Shown here: piece by piece, positions 26,626 through 35,672 of the stretch
Numbering within the stretch: the first letter of the stretch is position 1
How the letters are laid out: every line of letters starts with the position of its first letter
Source of the DNA: Rhizobium sp. Root483D2
Lineage (GTDB): Bacteria; Pseudomonadota; Alphaproteobacteria; Rhizobiales; Rhizobiaceae
DNA: 64,000 bases
NCBI RefSeq assembly: GCF_001426685.1
Contig: NZ_LMFB01000016.1
Span: forward strand, 133,898-197,897
Direction of reading: 5' to 3'
The notes under the pieces: generated by a model
What the model was told of the DNA's origin: nothing
Database searches by the model: none
Seen by the model: only the letters and a program-made list of their open reading frames with translations
Program-made: the position numbers and the translations under genes

Positions 26626-27984
26626 ATGCGCATGCGGAAAAACAGGTGGTTCTGGCTCGCGGGCTCGGTCTCGGCAGCGTTGGCTGCCGTGGCGGGCTGG
26701 CTTGTCGTCGCCCCGCCGGACCTTCTGCGGATCGGTGACGGTTATGCGGCCAAGATTGTGTGCTCGAACGTTTTCATCGCAGACAGGGACGCCAATGCCG
26801 TTCTTGCCGATGATGTCCAGGCGCCGGGACACCCGCTTTTGCGGCTGGTGCGGATTTCCGTCGATGATACCCGAAAGACAGTGACGGCGCGCCTGTTCGG
26901 TTTTGCAGCGCCCGGCCGGGCGATCTATCGCGAGGGGCTCGGCTGCACCAATGTGACCGAGGGCGAATTTGCAGCCTTTCCGGGCAACAGGCAGCTGCGC
27001 CGCCGGCCGTCGCAATCGGACGAGGGCAAGCCCTGGCCGGATGGGAGCGGCACGGCGATCAACCCGGCAGTCCAGACACTTTTGACCGATCCGCAGCTGG
27101 TCGGCCCCGGCATGCGCGCCGTCGTCGTCGTCAAGGATGGCAGGATCGTTGCGGAAAATTACGGCGAAGGCTTCAACAGCGCGACGCCTTTGCTTGGCTG
27201 GTCGATGACCAAGTCGGTGACGGCTGCGCTGATTGGCCTTCGAATCCGCGACGGCCAGATGGCGCTTGATCGTACCGAGCTTCTGCCGCAATGGCGAAAC
27301 GATCCGCGCAGCCAGATCAAGCTGGCCGATCTGATGGCCATGCAGAGCGGGCTTCAATTCAACGAGGGCTATGGCGACGTCGCCGACGTCACGCGCATGC
27401 TCTATCTGGAAGGCGACATGGCCAGTTTCTCGGCGTCCAAGCCGCTGGAGGCAAAGCCGGGCGAACGCTTCAGCTATTCCAGCGGCACGACCACCATCCT
27501 GTCGCGGCTCTGGATGGACACGTTCGGCAGCGTGCGCGAGGCGCTGACCTTTCCGCGCGCCGCGCTCTTCAGGCCGCTCGGCATGAACAGTGCGGTGTTG
27601 GAGCCGGACGCGCACGGAACCTTCGTCGGCTCTTCCTATATGTATGCGACGGCGCGTGACTGGGCGCGCTTCGGCCTCTTCCTGCTTCAGAATGGCAGCT
27701 GGAACGGTGAGCAATTGCTGCCGCAGGATTTCGTCAGCTATATGCGCACGCCGACCCAGGCCTCCGGCGGCCGCTATGGGGCAGGGCAGGTCTGGACCAA
27801 GTTCGGAAATGACGGCGGCCCGCCCTTGCCCGGCGATGCCTATTGGATGCAGGGGCATGACGGCCAAAGCGTCATGCTGGTACCCTCACATGGTCTTGCG
27901 GTCGTGCGTCTGGGATTGACGCCGTCCCGCAGCGGCTATGACGTGCGCCAGCTGCAGGCCAAAATAATAGAGGCGGTCAACTGA
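26626..27984 (+). CDS. serine hydrolase, beta-lactamase class C / esterase type
   Basis: A 452-residue protein with an N-terminal membrane anchor or signal (about 8-28). The beta-lactamase-related domain has the nucleophile motif S193-M-T-K196 and Y284-S-S as the Y-x-N position, with GHDGQS near the C-terminus in place of KTG. This pattern fits the 6-aminohexanoate-dimer-hydrolase / EstB branch more than true beta-lactamases. It probably acts in the periplasm on an ester or amide. ATG 26626 has GCAGGGGCG upstream; ATG 26632 is an alternative. No antibiotic-resistance role is implied. Confidence 0.82.
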   Translation: MRMRKNRWFWLAGSVSAALAAVAGWLVVAPPDLLRIGDGYAAKIVCSNVFIADRDANAVLADDVQAPGHPLLRLVRISVDDTRKTVTARLFGFAAPGRAIYREGLGCTNVTEGEFAAFPGNRQLRRRPSQSDEGKPWPDGSGTAINPAVQTLLTDPQLVGPGMRAVVVVKDGRIVAENYGEGFNSATPLLGWSMTKSVTAALIGLRIRDGQMALDRTELLPQWRNDPRSQIKLADLMAMQSGLQFNEGYGDVADVTRMLYLEGDMASFSASKPLEAKPGERFSYSSGTTTILSRLWMDTFGSVREALTFPRAALFRPLGMNSAVLEPDAHGTFVGSSYMYATARDWARFGLFLLQNGSWNGEQLLPQDFVSYMRTPTQASGGRYGAGQVWTKFGNDGGPPLPGDAYWMQGHDGQSVMLVPSHGLAVVRLGLTPSRSGYDVRQLQAKIIEAVN

Positions 27985-28018
27985 CCGCCCCTGAAGTTAA
28001 AATTTCGAATTGAAATTC

Positions 28019-28042
28019 AAAAGACGAAGGCTTTGCGGCCTT
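28019..28042 (-). terminator. weak terminator of the lytic transglycosylase gene
   Basis: On the minus strand AAGGC, loop cgcaaa, GCCTT, then CGTCTTTT directly after the stop codon. The stem is only five pairs. Confidence 0.4.
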
Positions 28043-29003
28043 ACCGCATGCCGAGCGTGTCAAGCAGGCCCTTGCGCTTGGCGTGGTAATAATAGCCGCT
28101 GGCATAGAGCTTGACTGCGCCGTCGTTCTGGTTGTCGGCCACCATCCAGGCGCCGGCCAGATATTTCGTGGCATATTTCAGATTGGTTTCGGCATCGAAC
28201 AGGCCTTCAGCCGGGCCTTCATAACCAAGACCCTTGGCCGTGTTGTAGCGGATCTGCATCAGGCCGTAATTGCCGGAGTGATAGGCGCGCGGATTGTAGG
28301 TGCTTTCGCGCTTCACGACGCGGTGAACCAGGTCTTCCGGGATATTGTTGAGCTTGGCGTAATAGGTGATGAGACGATCGAGTTCCGGGCGCGAGCTGGT
28401 CGGCTTCTGCGTGATGCCGAGGGACGCGGGGATCGATTTGGCCATGGCATAGGCGCTGGCACCAATCGACGGCTTGGCAACGGGAACGATCATGCGCTTG
28501 GCGACCAATGTTTCCAGGCCCATGGGTTCGCCGGTATCGAAATCCGATTCCATCGCGGCCATCATCATGCCTTCGGGAATCTGCGGCACGCGATCGGATT
28601 TTGCCGATGCTTGTGCGTTTGCGGTTTCCGGCACAATGGCAGCCGAAGCGGCCTGCGCGGCTGCGGATGTCTGGGGCGCCACCAGTGCATTGGCGGCCAC
28701 CGCGGGAACCGCAGCCGGGTTGGCAGCCGCAGTAGTCTGTGCCGGTGCTGTTTCGCCGGGCTTCATCATCGCTGTTTCAGCTGCAAGCGCTGCCGCTGTG
28801 GCCGATGCTGCGCCGTCCGGGGCCGGCAAAGCGTAGGCCGTCATTTCCGTTCCGGGTTTTGGCAGCGGGGTGACCGTCTGCACTGCCATCAGCTGTTCCA
28901 TCGGCGTTCGCTCGACGCTCGAACAACCGGTAACCAGCGATACCGAGATCAGGGCGCAGGCTGTAACAGCCGGTTTTGAAACGGAAAAACGGAAATTCGC
29001 CAT
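28041..29003 (-). CDS. SLT-type lytic transglycosylase lipoprotein
   Basis: A 320-residue protein with lipoprotein signal and lipobox VTGC (Cys27). Residues about 60-150 are Ala-rich low complexity, likely a flexible spacer across the periplasm. The C-terminal SLT domain (about 205-320) has the catalytic Glu in VVKRESTYNP and the partner GLMQIRYNTA. It cuts glycan strands and is possibly a paralogue of the short SLT protein at 33223-33753, whose SLT core has the same order of motifs. Confidence 0.88.
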   Translation of the reverse strand: MANFRFSVSKPAVTACALISVSLVTGCSSVERTPMEQLMAVQTVTPLPKPGTEMTAYALPAPDGAASATAAALAAETAMMKPGETAPAQTTAAANPAAVPAVAANALVAPQTSAAAQAASAAIVPETANAQASAKSDRVPQIPEGMMMAAMESDFDTGEPMGLETLVAKRMIVPVAKPSIGASAYAMAKSIPASLGITQKPTSSRPELDRLITYYAKLNNIPEDLVHRVVKRESTYNPRAYHSGNYGLMQIRYNTAKGLGYEGPAEGLFDAETNLKYATKYLAGAWMVADNQNDGAVKLYASGYYYHAKRKGLLDTLGMR

Positions 29004-29120
29004 GCTGTCACTTTCGTGCTGTCAGGCCCCACAGCCCTATGCAAATCAGCAGCCAGAGGCCACCATGCGCTGGATGTCATTAACCTATGAGACGCTGCAC
29101 CGCAAGCGTGGGACGCTTTT

Positions 29121-29756
29121 TCAGGTGCCGGCGCGCCGCAAACCGGCCGTCAGAAGGCCCGCGCCGATCAAAAGCGACCCGCCCGCGCGGTTGACGATGG
29201 CCTGAACTTTGGGCTTTCGAATCGTCTGGCGCGCCGCCGAAGCCATCAGTGCGTAGAGCGTCGCATTCAGGGTCGCGAGCACCAGGAACGTGGTCTCGAA
29301 GATCATCATCTGGTTGAACAGTGGGCGGCTGAGATCGAGGAACTGCGGCAGGAAGGCCACGAAAAACACGATGCTTTTCGGGTTGAGCGCCGTGACCACG
29401 TAGGTGTGCAGGAAGATGCGCAAGGGGCGCTCTGCCGGGACCGACATCGTGCCGTCGGCAGCCTCGGTTGCGATCGACGCGCGCCAGAGCTTGATGCCGA
29501 GCCAGATGAGATAGGCGGCGCCCACCCATTTCAGGACGGTGAAAACCGCAGCCGATGTGGCGAGCAGCGCGCCAAGGCCGAGCATCGAGGCGGTCATTGC
29601 GGTGAAATCACCGAGGGCTACGCCGGCGACCGTGGCGGTCGCTACCTTGCGGCCGTGACCGAGCGCATAGGAGATGACGAGCAGGATCGTCGGGCCGGGA
29701 ATGGCAAGCAGGATGGCGGAGGCGGCAACGAAGGCCAGCCAGTGTTCGATCGACAT
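29121..29756 (-). CDS. LysE/RhtB-family amino-acid exporter
   Basis: A 211-residue membrane protein with about six helices. The opening has AIPGPTILLVISYALGHGRKVA and the LGLGALLATSAAVFTVLKWVGAAYLIWLG region typical of RhtB proteins. It likely exports a small amino acid or homoserine-like compound. ATG 29756 fits the family start; the longer frame adds 21 non-conserved residues. It lies downstream of pfp on the same strand with an 84-bp gap. Confidence 0.85.
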   Translation of the reverse strand: MSIEHWLAFVAASAILLAIPGPTILLVISYALGHGRKVATATVAGVALGDFTAMTASMLGLGALLATSAAVFTVLKWVGAAYLIWLGIKLWRASIATEAADGTMSVPAERPLRIFLHTYVVTALNPKSIVFFVAFLPQFLDLSRPLFNQMMIFETTFLVLATLNATLYALMASAARQTIRKPKVQAIVNRAGGSLLIGAGLLTAGLRRAGT

Positions 29757-29840
29757 GAAAACGGCTCCGTTTGGGTGTGGCGTCCGATCGAGGAAGCCAT
29801 GCGCAAACGAAGCCGTCAATAGGCGTTTATGAGCCAGATA

Positions 29841-31055
29841 TCAGTTCGCCGGCAACCATTTTTGGCCGATCACGTCCATGACCTCGCCAAACCATTTGAC
29901 CGAGGTGTCGAAGTGCTTGCCGCCGCGGATGCGCGGGAATTCGATCGTGCGCAGTTTGCCGCCCTGGTCCTCGTCGTGACCGGTGACGCCGGAGATCTTG
30001 TTCAACGCGCTTTCGACCGCGAGATCGACCATGCCCTGAATGAGGCGCAGGTCGTCGGCATTGGCCGGTGCCGAACGGGCATAGTAGCCGGACTTCTGCA
30101 CCATCGAGCGTTCGGCACCCAGGAGCGCTGCGAACTGCTTGGAGAACCAGCCGCCGACATTGATCGTGTCGATCTTCACATGGCCGAAGGCGTCGCGCTT
30201 GACGGATTCACCGGCTGCTTCGCGCTCGGCAACGACGGCATCGAGGCAGGCGCCTTCCGAAACGAACAGCGTGACGAAGCCCGTCTTGTCCATGATGGCG
30301 CGCAGACGCTGGGATTCGGCTTCCAGATTGAACGCGGTCTCGGGCAGGTAGAGGCCGTCGATATTCTTCATCTGCCGGTTCATCATGAAGCCATCGACAA
30401 ATTCGCGGTCGTCGATGTGCTGGATATAGGAGCGGGCGGTGGCCGCAGTCAGCCAGCCGCAATGGCGGCCCATGACTTCATGCACGACGAGCGTGCGCGG
30501 TGCGGCACTCTGTTCGTTGCTGACATTGTCGAAGAACTTGGCGCCGTATTCGGCTGCCGTCCAGGCGCCGAGCGACTGGCGGATCGGCACGACGTCGTTA
30601 TCGACGGTCTTGGGCAGGCCGACGACGGTGAGGTCGTACCCGTTGGCGCCGAGATAGGCGGCAAGGTCTGCGGCAGTCGTGTTGGTGTCGTCGCCGCCGA
30701 TCGTGTGCAGGATGGTGATGCCGTCGGCAGCCAGCCGTTCGGCCGCGACGCGCAACGGGTTCTGGCCTTCCTTGACCAGGCCACGCTTGATGCAATCGGC
30801 GGTGTTGGTGAGCTTTACCCGGCTGTTGCCGATCGGCGAGCCGCCATGGCGGTGCAGGATATGCGCCTTTTCGCGCATGTCGCGGGTGATTTCGATGCGG
30901 TCGGCCAGCAGAAGGCCCTGATAGCCGGAACGGTAGGCAACCAGTTCGATATCCGGCGCGATGTCGGTATAGCGCTCGATCAGGCCACCCACGGCGGAGG
31001 ACAGACACGGCGCGAGCCCGCCTGCGGTCAGCATTGCAACTTTCTGTTTGGCCAT
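29841..31055 (-). CDS. pfp: pyrophosphate--fructose-6-phosphate 1-phosphotransferase
   Basis: A 404-residue phosphofructokinase. GGDDT at 120-124 carries Asp where ATP-dependent enzymes have Gly, and P148-K-T-V-D-N-D154 carries Lys where ATP enzymes have Gly. These two residues mark use of pyrophosphate. MGRHCGWLTA follows. The enzyme is reversible between fructose-6-P and fructose-1,6-bisP. It gives a phosphofructokinase step in a bacterial group that mostly uses the Entner-Doudoroff route. ATG 31055 has AAGGAGG at good spacing. Confidence 0.92.
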   Translation of the reverse strand: MAKQKVAMLTAGGLAPCLSSAVGGLIERYTDIAPDIELVAYRSGYQGLLLADRIEITRDMREKAHILHRHGGSPIGNSRVKLTNTADCIKRGLVKEGQNPLRVAAERLAADGITILHTIGGDDTNTTAADLAAYLGANGYDLTVVGLPKTVDNDVVPIRQSLGAWTAAEYGAKFFDNVSNEQSAAPRTLVVHEVMGRHCGWLTAATARSYIQHIDDREFVDGFMMNRQMKNIDGLYLPETAFNLEAESQRLRAIMDKTGFVTLFVSEGACLDAVVAEREAAGESVKRDAFGHVKIDTINVGGWFSKQFAALLGAERSMVQKSGYYARSAPANADDLRLIQGMVDLAVESALNKISGVTGHDEDQGGKLRTIEFPRIRGGKHFDTSVKWFGEVMDVIGQKWLPAN

Positions 31056-31525
31056 GGAGTCCTCCTTGGAGATTGCGGCACGATCGTTCGCGGTTTCTCT
31101 AGCGCAATTCCCATGGAAGTTAAATGACATGCTGCAGGTATCACGGTGGATGGTGCAGCCAGGCCGGAAGATCAGGGCCGGGCGATTGCCTTTGGGCAAA
31201 AAAACGAACCGGAAACTTCAGCGGAACGGCCGGTCATCTACCCATGATAGGACCGGTTCTGCGTAAAATGTGTCGATGGGAATGGACGGTCACGGCAGCG
31301 CCTGCTACAATAATGAGGTGCCATCACAAATTCGTCATTTCGGCCAAATGCGCGGGTTTGCCGCCTTGCAATATGCCGCAACATCTGGTCATGCTGTTTG
31401 GTGAGCTGCACGAATACCGTGGCGGCACAGCCGTGCGAGCCACCCTGCATTTGCGCATGGACGCGCTGCCCGTGCCATACCACCGCAACGACGTGGATCA
31501 GCCAACAATGGGAAAGAACGTGCCT
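31056..31525. other. intergenic region, 470 bp, between divergent pfp and the TerB/DnaJ gene
   Basis: No RNA gene, repeat or convincing promoter was recognised. One plus-strand frame stays open from 31124 and joins the TerB/DnaJ frame without a stop, but its translation looks like non-coding sequence and has no ribosome site. I treat it as chance. Confidence 0.5.
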
Positions 31526-32233
31526 ATGTCATTCTGGGATAGCATCCTCAGCATCGTCACCGCGACGGGCAATGCGCTCGCCGGTGTCATCGAAGCTGTG
31601 CGGACGCTGTTTGAAGGTGATCCGGAAACCCGCCGCAAGGTGGCGTTTTCCGTCGCCATGATCGCGCTGTCCGCCAAGATGGCAAAAGCCGACGGCATCG
31701 TCACCGAGGCTGAAGTGTCGGCGTTCCGCGATATTTTCAAGTTTCCCGATGACCAGGCGCAGAACGTCGCCCGGCTTTACAATCTCGCCCGTCAGGACGT
31801 TGCGGGCTATGAGGCCTATGCCGAAAAACTGGCGTCGCTTTGCGTGTCCTGCGATCAGAATTGCCCGGTGCTCGAAGATATTATCGACGGGCTCTTCCAT
31901 ATCGCCAAGTCCGACGGCGCTGTGCATGAGAAGGAATTGAACTTCCTGACGCGGGTTGCCGAGATTTTCCACATCAAGGAAGAGCGTTTCCAGGAGATCA
32001 TGGCCCGCCACGTCCACAGCGCCGGTGCCGATCCCTACAAGATCCTCGGCGTTTCGCCGAAGGACGATTTCTCGATCATCCGCAAGCGGTACCGCGTGCT
32101 GGTATCGGAGAACCACCCCGACGTCTTGGTCGCCCGGGGCGTTCCCCAGGAATTGCAGGCGATCGCCAACGATCGCATGGCAGAATTGAACGCCGCCTAT
32201 GAGGCGATCGAGAAAGAACGCCGCGCCGCATGA
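31526..32233 (+). CDS. TerB domain plus C-terminal J domain (DjlA-like co-chaperone)
   Basis: A 235-residue protein. Residues about 35-160 form an alpha-helical TerB-like domain (SVAMIALSAKMAKADGIVT and HIAKSDGAVHEKEL repeats). Residues 168-235 form a J domain with the essential HPD at 197-199. This is the DjlA arrangement, but the N-terminal membrane helix of E. coli DjlA is replaced by a moderately hydrophobic segment. It should stimulate DnaK ATPase. The ATG at 31526 begins MSFWDS; ATG 31508 is possible. Its stop overlaps the amidase start (ATGA), so the two are translated together. Confidence 0.85.
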   Translation: MSFWDSILSIVTATGNALAGVIEAVRTLFEGDPETRRKVAFSVAMIALSAKMAKADGIVTEAEVSAFRDIFKFPDDQAQNVARLYNLARQDVAGYEAYAEKLASLCVSCDQNCPVLEDIIDGLFHIAKSDGAVHEKELNFLTRVAEIFHIKEERFQEIMARHVHSAGADPYKILGVSPKDDFSIIRKRYRVLVSENHPDVLVARGVPQELQAIANDRMAELNAAYEAIEKERRAA

Positions 32234-32994
32234 CGGACTTCGCCTGTGACTATCCCGCCGCACGCTTCGTGCCGTCGCCCAACCATGGCGAAAGGGCAGG
32301 CGGGCTGAAGCCCGACATGATCATCCTGCATTATACCGGCATGCCGACAGCGGCGGCAGCGCTCGACTGGCTCTGCCGAGAGGAAAGCCAGGTCTCCAGC
32401 CACTATTTCGTTCACGAGGACGGACGCGTCGATCAGCTGGTCCCTGAGGACCGCCGCGCCTGGCATGCGGGCAAGAGCATCTGGAAGGGCGAGACCGACA
32501 TCAATTCGCACTCGATCGGCATCGAAATCGCCAATGCCGGCCATCCCGGCGGGCTGCCTGATTTCCCGTCCGTGCAGATCGATGTGGTCGTCGAACTGTG
32601 TCGAAACTGCGGCAAACGCTGGTCGATCGCCCCTGAGCGGGTGCTGGCCCACAGCGATATCGCCCCTATTCGCAAGGTTGATCCGGGAGAAAAATTTCCC
32701 TGGGAACGGCTGCATGCCGGCGGTGTCGGGCATTGGGTTCCACCGGCGCCGATCGGCGGCGGCAGATTTTTCCAGCGCGGCGACCAGGGCCAGCCCGTCG
32801 AGGCCGTGCAGACGATGCTCTCGCTCTACGGCTACGGAATTGAAGTGACAGGTGTTTTCTGCGAGAAAACCGAGGGTGCTGTGGCGGCATTCCAGCGCCA
32901 TTTCCGCCCTTCTCAGGTCGATGGCATCGCCGATATTTCGACGCTCGACACGCTGCACAGACTGCTGTCCGGCCTGCCGGATTTTAGCCGCTGA
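32230..32994 (+). CDS. N-acetylmuramoyl-L-alanine amidase (Amidase_2) with peptidoglycan-binding domain
   Basis: A 254-residue protein. The Amidase_2 domain has zinc-ligand histidines in ILHYTGM (His34) and in LAHSDIAPIRKVDPGEKFPW, plus the HSIGIEIANAG core. A PG_binding_1 domain covers about 180-250. No signal peptide is seen, so it resembles AmpD-type recycling amidases with an added binding domain, as in AmiD without its lipid anchor. Translation is coupled to the TerB/DnaJ gene by ATGA. Often named AmpD, but the extra domain makes the exact role uncertain. Confidence 0.85.
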   Translation: MTDFACDYPAARFVPSPNHGERAGGLKPDMIILHYTGMPTAAAALDWLCREESQVSSHYFVHEDGRVDQLVPEDRRAWHAGKSIWKGETDINSHSIGIEIANAGHPGGLPDFPSVQIDVVVELCRNCGKRWSIAPERVLAHSDIAPIRKVDPGEKFPWERLHAGGVGHWVPPAPIGGGRFFQRGDQGQPVEAVQTMLSLYGYGIEVTGVFCEKTEGAVAAFQRHFRPSQVDGIADISTLDTLHRLLSGLPDFSR

Positions 32995-33222
32995 CCCTCG
33001 CGTCCCGGCAGTGATTCCGCTGTCCGTTTCATGCCGTCTCCAGACTAATTTTGTGCACTGCCACATCATCACCATGATGCCGGGGTCTTTTGCGGCCGTA
33101 CCGAACCGCAGGTAATTCTGGCCTCCAGCCCTTCCTGTTGATGACGAAAATCGGGATGCGAGACGGCAGGGCGGGGTGCGCCCTGAAAGCCGCGGCGCCT
33201 GAAAGTGGAGACTTCAAACTAA

Positions 33223-33753
33223 ATGAGAATATCGCATCTTGCTGCGGCTGCGGCATGCTTCTGCATGCTGTTTTCCGGGGTTGAAACGTCGTATGCCGGG
33301 GGCACCGACAAGACCATCACATCCTCCATCAAGCCTGTCACCCGTACAACCGGTTATCCCGCACCGGGCGTCACCTCGCTCAAGACCTCCGCCTATAGCG
33401 GCCTGATCCAGACATATGCCAAGCAATATGGCGTGCCCGTCGATCTCGCCCATGCGGTGATCAAGGTCGAGAGCAATTTCAATCCGAAGGCACGCGGAAG
33501 TGCTGGTGAGGTGGGTCTCATGCAGATCAAGCCCGCCACGGCCCGGATGATGGGGTATTCCGGCGGCAAGCGCGGCCTGTTCGATCCCGAGACCAACATC
33601 AAGTTCGGCATGAAATATCTCGCCATGGCGCATGAACTGTCCGGCGGTTTCACCTGCGGCACGATCCTGCGCTACAATGCCGGGCACGGTGCCAAGAAGA
33701 TGAACCCGGTGTCGCGCCGCTATTGCGGCAAGGTGCAGGCGATCATCGACTGA
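33223..33753 (+). CDS. small SLT-type lytic transglycosylase
   Basis: A 176-residue exported protein. A signal peptide covers about 1-25 (AAAAACFCMLF, then TSYA). The SLT domain from about 60 has the catalytic Glu in VIKVESNFNPKA and GLMQIKPATA, and a late RYNAGHG motif. At this size it is a bare catalytic domain. ATG 33223 is preceded by GTGGAGA. It stands alone, with about 230 bp of featureless DNA upstream. Confidence 0.87.
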   Translation: MRISHLAAAAACFCMLFSGVETSYAGGTDKTITSSIKPVTRTTGYPAPGVTSLKTSAYSGLIQTYAKQYGVPVDLAHAVIKVESNFNPKARGSAGEVGLMQIKPATARMMGYSGGKRGLFDPETNIKFGMKYLAMAHELSGGFTCGTILRYNAGHGAKKMNPVSRRYCGKVQAIID

Positions 33754-33843
33754 ACTCTCCAAGACCGGAATTTTTTCCAGTTCGCGGGTGCCAGCCGGCC
33801 GATGCCATGATATTGCGCAAGGACCATTTTCCAAGGGTGCGAT

Positions 33844-35034
33844 ATGGCAGACACATTCGATTTCATCATTGTTGGCAAGGGCATGATGGGGGCAGCGGCT
33901 GCCCGGCACCTGGCACGCAGCGGCGCCAAGATCGCATTGATCGGGCCGGACGAGCCGGAAGACTGGGCAAGCCATGGCGGTGTCTTCAGCAGTCACTACG
34001 ACAATGGCCGCATCACCCGCACGATCGATCCGGACCCGGTCTGGGCGCTTCTGGCGCAGCGGTCCATCGAACGCTACGCCGAGATCGCGGCAGAGAGCGG
34101 TGTCGAATTCTACAGCGAGGCCGGCTGCCTGATCGCCGCGCCCTTGCCGGGTGGGGCGGACCATACGCTCGACCATGTGATTGCCGCCCGCAACCGTCTC
34201 GGGGTGGAGGCGCCCTTCGTCAGCGAGCGGGATCTTGAAGGGCAGTTTCCCTGGTTCCGGTTTCCGGCGGGCTATGGCGGCGTGTTCGAGCCGCGCAATG
34301 CCGGCCACATCAATCCGCGCGCGCTGGTCAAGGCGCAGGTCATCCTGGCGGAAAAAGCCGGTGTGACGGTCGTGCGCTCCGAGGTTTCGGCCGTTGCCCG
34401 TGTCGGCAGCGCCGTCAATGTCGCGACGGTGGATGGCGCCATCTTCAGGGGTGGCCGCGCGATCATCGCTGCCGGGGGATTTTCGATTTCCGGGCCGCTT
34501 CTCGCCCGGCCGCTGGATCTGACCGTCAAGGCGCGCACCGTGCTGTTTGCCGAGGTGGGGGAGGCCGATCTGCAGCGGTTTGCGGCAATGCCGTCGCTGA
34601 TCGGCTCGGCGCTCGAGCAGGACGAGAGCTATTATCTCCTGCCGCCGATTCTTTATCCCGACGGCAAGCATTATATCAAGATCGGTGGCGATCCCAGCGA
34701 CGTCCATATCGGCTCCGAGCCTGAGGTTCGCGCCTGGTTCAGGGGCGAGGCCAACCGGTCCGCAGCCGATCATATGGCTGCCTTGCTGTCGCGCGTCATG
34801 CCGTCGTTTGTGCCGGCGTCGCTGAAGTGGAGCCCTTGCGTCACCACGTTCACGCGCCACGGTTATCCCTATATCGGCTTTGCCGATACGGATCGCATCG
34901 CCGTGTTGACCGGCGGCAACGGGACGGCGGCCAAGAGTTCGGACGAGATCGGCCGGCTCGGGGCGTCGCTGCTTCTCAATGGCGTGCTTGATGCCAGCGA
35001 ATACGATAGCGATTTTGCCGTCTGCTTCCGGTAG
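33844..35034 (+). CDS. FAD-dependent oxidoreductase (DAO family)
   Basis: A 396-residue flavoprotein with the N-terminal dinucleotide fold DFIIVGKGMMGAAAARHLA (GxGxxG at about 11-16). The layout resembles sarcosine-oxidase/N-methyl-amino-acid oxidase proteins, with the conserved CVTTFTRHGYPYIG and GGNGTAAKSSDEIG near the end. It probably oxidises a secondary amine with oxygen. The Lys in GKGMMG is unusual for this motif. The ATG is preceded by AAGGGTGCG. It is the last protein gene before the RNase P RNA. Confidence 0.82.
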   Translation: MADTFDFIIVGKGMMGAAAARHLARSGAKIALIGPDEPEDWASHGGVFSSHYDNGRITRTIDPDPVWALLAQRSIERYAEIAAESGVEFYSEAGCLIAAPLPGGADHTLDHVIAARNRLGVEAPFVSERDLEGQFPWFRFPAGYGGVFEPRNAGHINPRALVKAQVILAEKAGVTVVRSEVSAVARVGSAVNVATVDGAIFRGGRAIIAAGGFSISGPLLARPLDLTVKARTVLFAEVGEADLQRFAAMPSLIGSALEQDESYYLLPPILYPDGKHYIKIGGDPSDVHIGSEPEVRAWFRGEANRSAADHMAALLSRVMPSFVPASLKWSPCVTTFTRHGYPYIGFADTDRIAVLTGGNGTAAKSSDEIGRLGASLLLNGVLDASEYDSDFAVCFR

Positions 35035-35103
35035 GATGACGCCGTTGCCAGCTTTTTGCTTTTGCCGCTTTCAATTGGCTGGCACCTCGGCTATGCACCG
35101 CGT

Positions 35104-35498
35104 GCCAGTTGGCCGGGCAGCCGCGCTCCGCTAGGACCGAAAGGTTGCGGGGGGAGGAAAGTCCGGGCTCCACGGAAAAACGGTGCCGGATAACGTCCGG
35201 CGGGGGCGACCCCAGGGAAAGTGCCACAGAGAGAATACCGCCTGCCTTGGCAGGTAAGGGTGAAAGGGTGGGGTAAGAGCCCACCGCACGCATGGCAACA
35301 TGGGTGGCAAGGCAAACCCCACCGGGAGCAAAACCGAATAGGGATGACGTGGTTCGCGCAAGCGTTCCGGCCTTTTCCGGGTCAGTCATCCGGGTGGGTT
35401 GCAGGAGGCAGCGCGCAAGCGTTGTCCCAGATGAATGGCTGCCACGTTCCGGCTTTCGGGCCGGAGCCATACAGAACCCGGCTTACAGGCCAACTGGC
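35104..35498 (+). ncRNA. rnpB: RNase P RNA (bacterial type A)
   Basis: The ends pair perfectly as helix P1: GCCAGTTGGCC (35104-35114) with GGCCAACTGGC (35488-35498). The universal core GAGGAAAGTCCGGGCTCCAC lies at about 35154-35173 and its partner ACAGAACCCGGCTTA near the 3' end. GGTAAGGGTGAAAGGGTG and the GCGCAAGCGTT repeats fit the type A architecture. The catalytic RNA of tRNA 5' processing. It lies immediately before the dcw cluster. Confidence 0.95.
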
Positions 35499-35635
35499 AA
35501 TTTCCCTTATTTTTCAAGTTTACGGATGGCGGTTTTCAAAATCGCTTATCTGCTTGAATAGCCATATCAATTATAAATTACTTAAATAATATATATGGAA
35601 TCACTGAAGCGGAATTCGCCGGTGAATCCAAAGTC

Positions 35636-35664
35636 TTGACTGTGCATTTGTAACCATTTGTTAA
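35636..35664 (+). promoter_or_regulatory. candidate promoter of the dcw cluster
   Basis: TTGACT (35636-35641), a 17-bp spacer and TGTTAA (35659-35664). It is the only well-spaced -35/-10 pair seen between rnpB and mraZ. The -10 is weak, which fits an activator-dependent or regulated promoter. Confidence 0.4.
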
Positions 35665-35672
35665 ACTTAACA
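35650..35672. promoter_or_regulatory. CtrA-like site and palindrome overlapping the dcw promoter
   Basis: GTAA (35650-35653), 7 bp, TTAA (35661-35664): one mismatch from the CtrA consensus TTAA-N7-TTAA. It overlaps TGTTAA-AC-TTAACA (35659-35672), a perfect 6-bp inverted repeat. CtrA controls division genes in alphaproteobacteria; binding here is inferred. Confidence 0.35.

Noticed and set aside
31124-31525. In-frame extension upstream of the TerB/DnaJ gene
   Set aside because: Cys/Trp/His-rich translation with no domain and no ribosome site; the family N-terminus fits ATG 31526.
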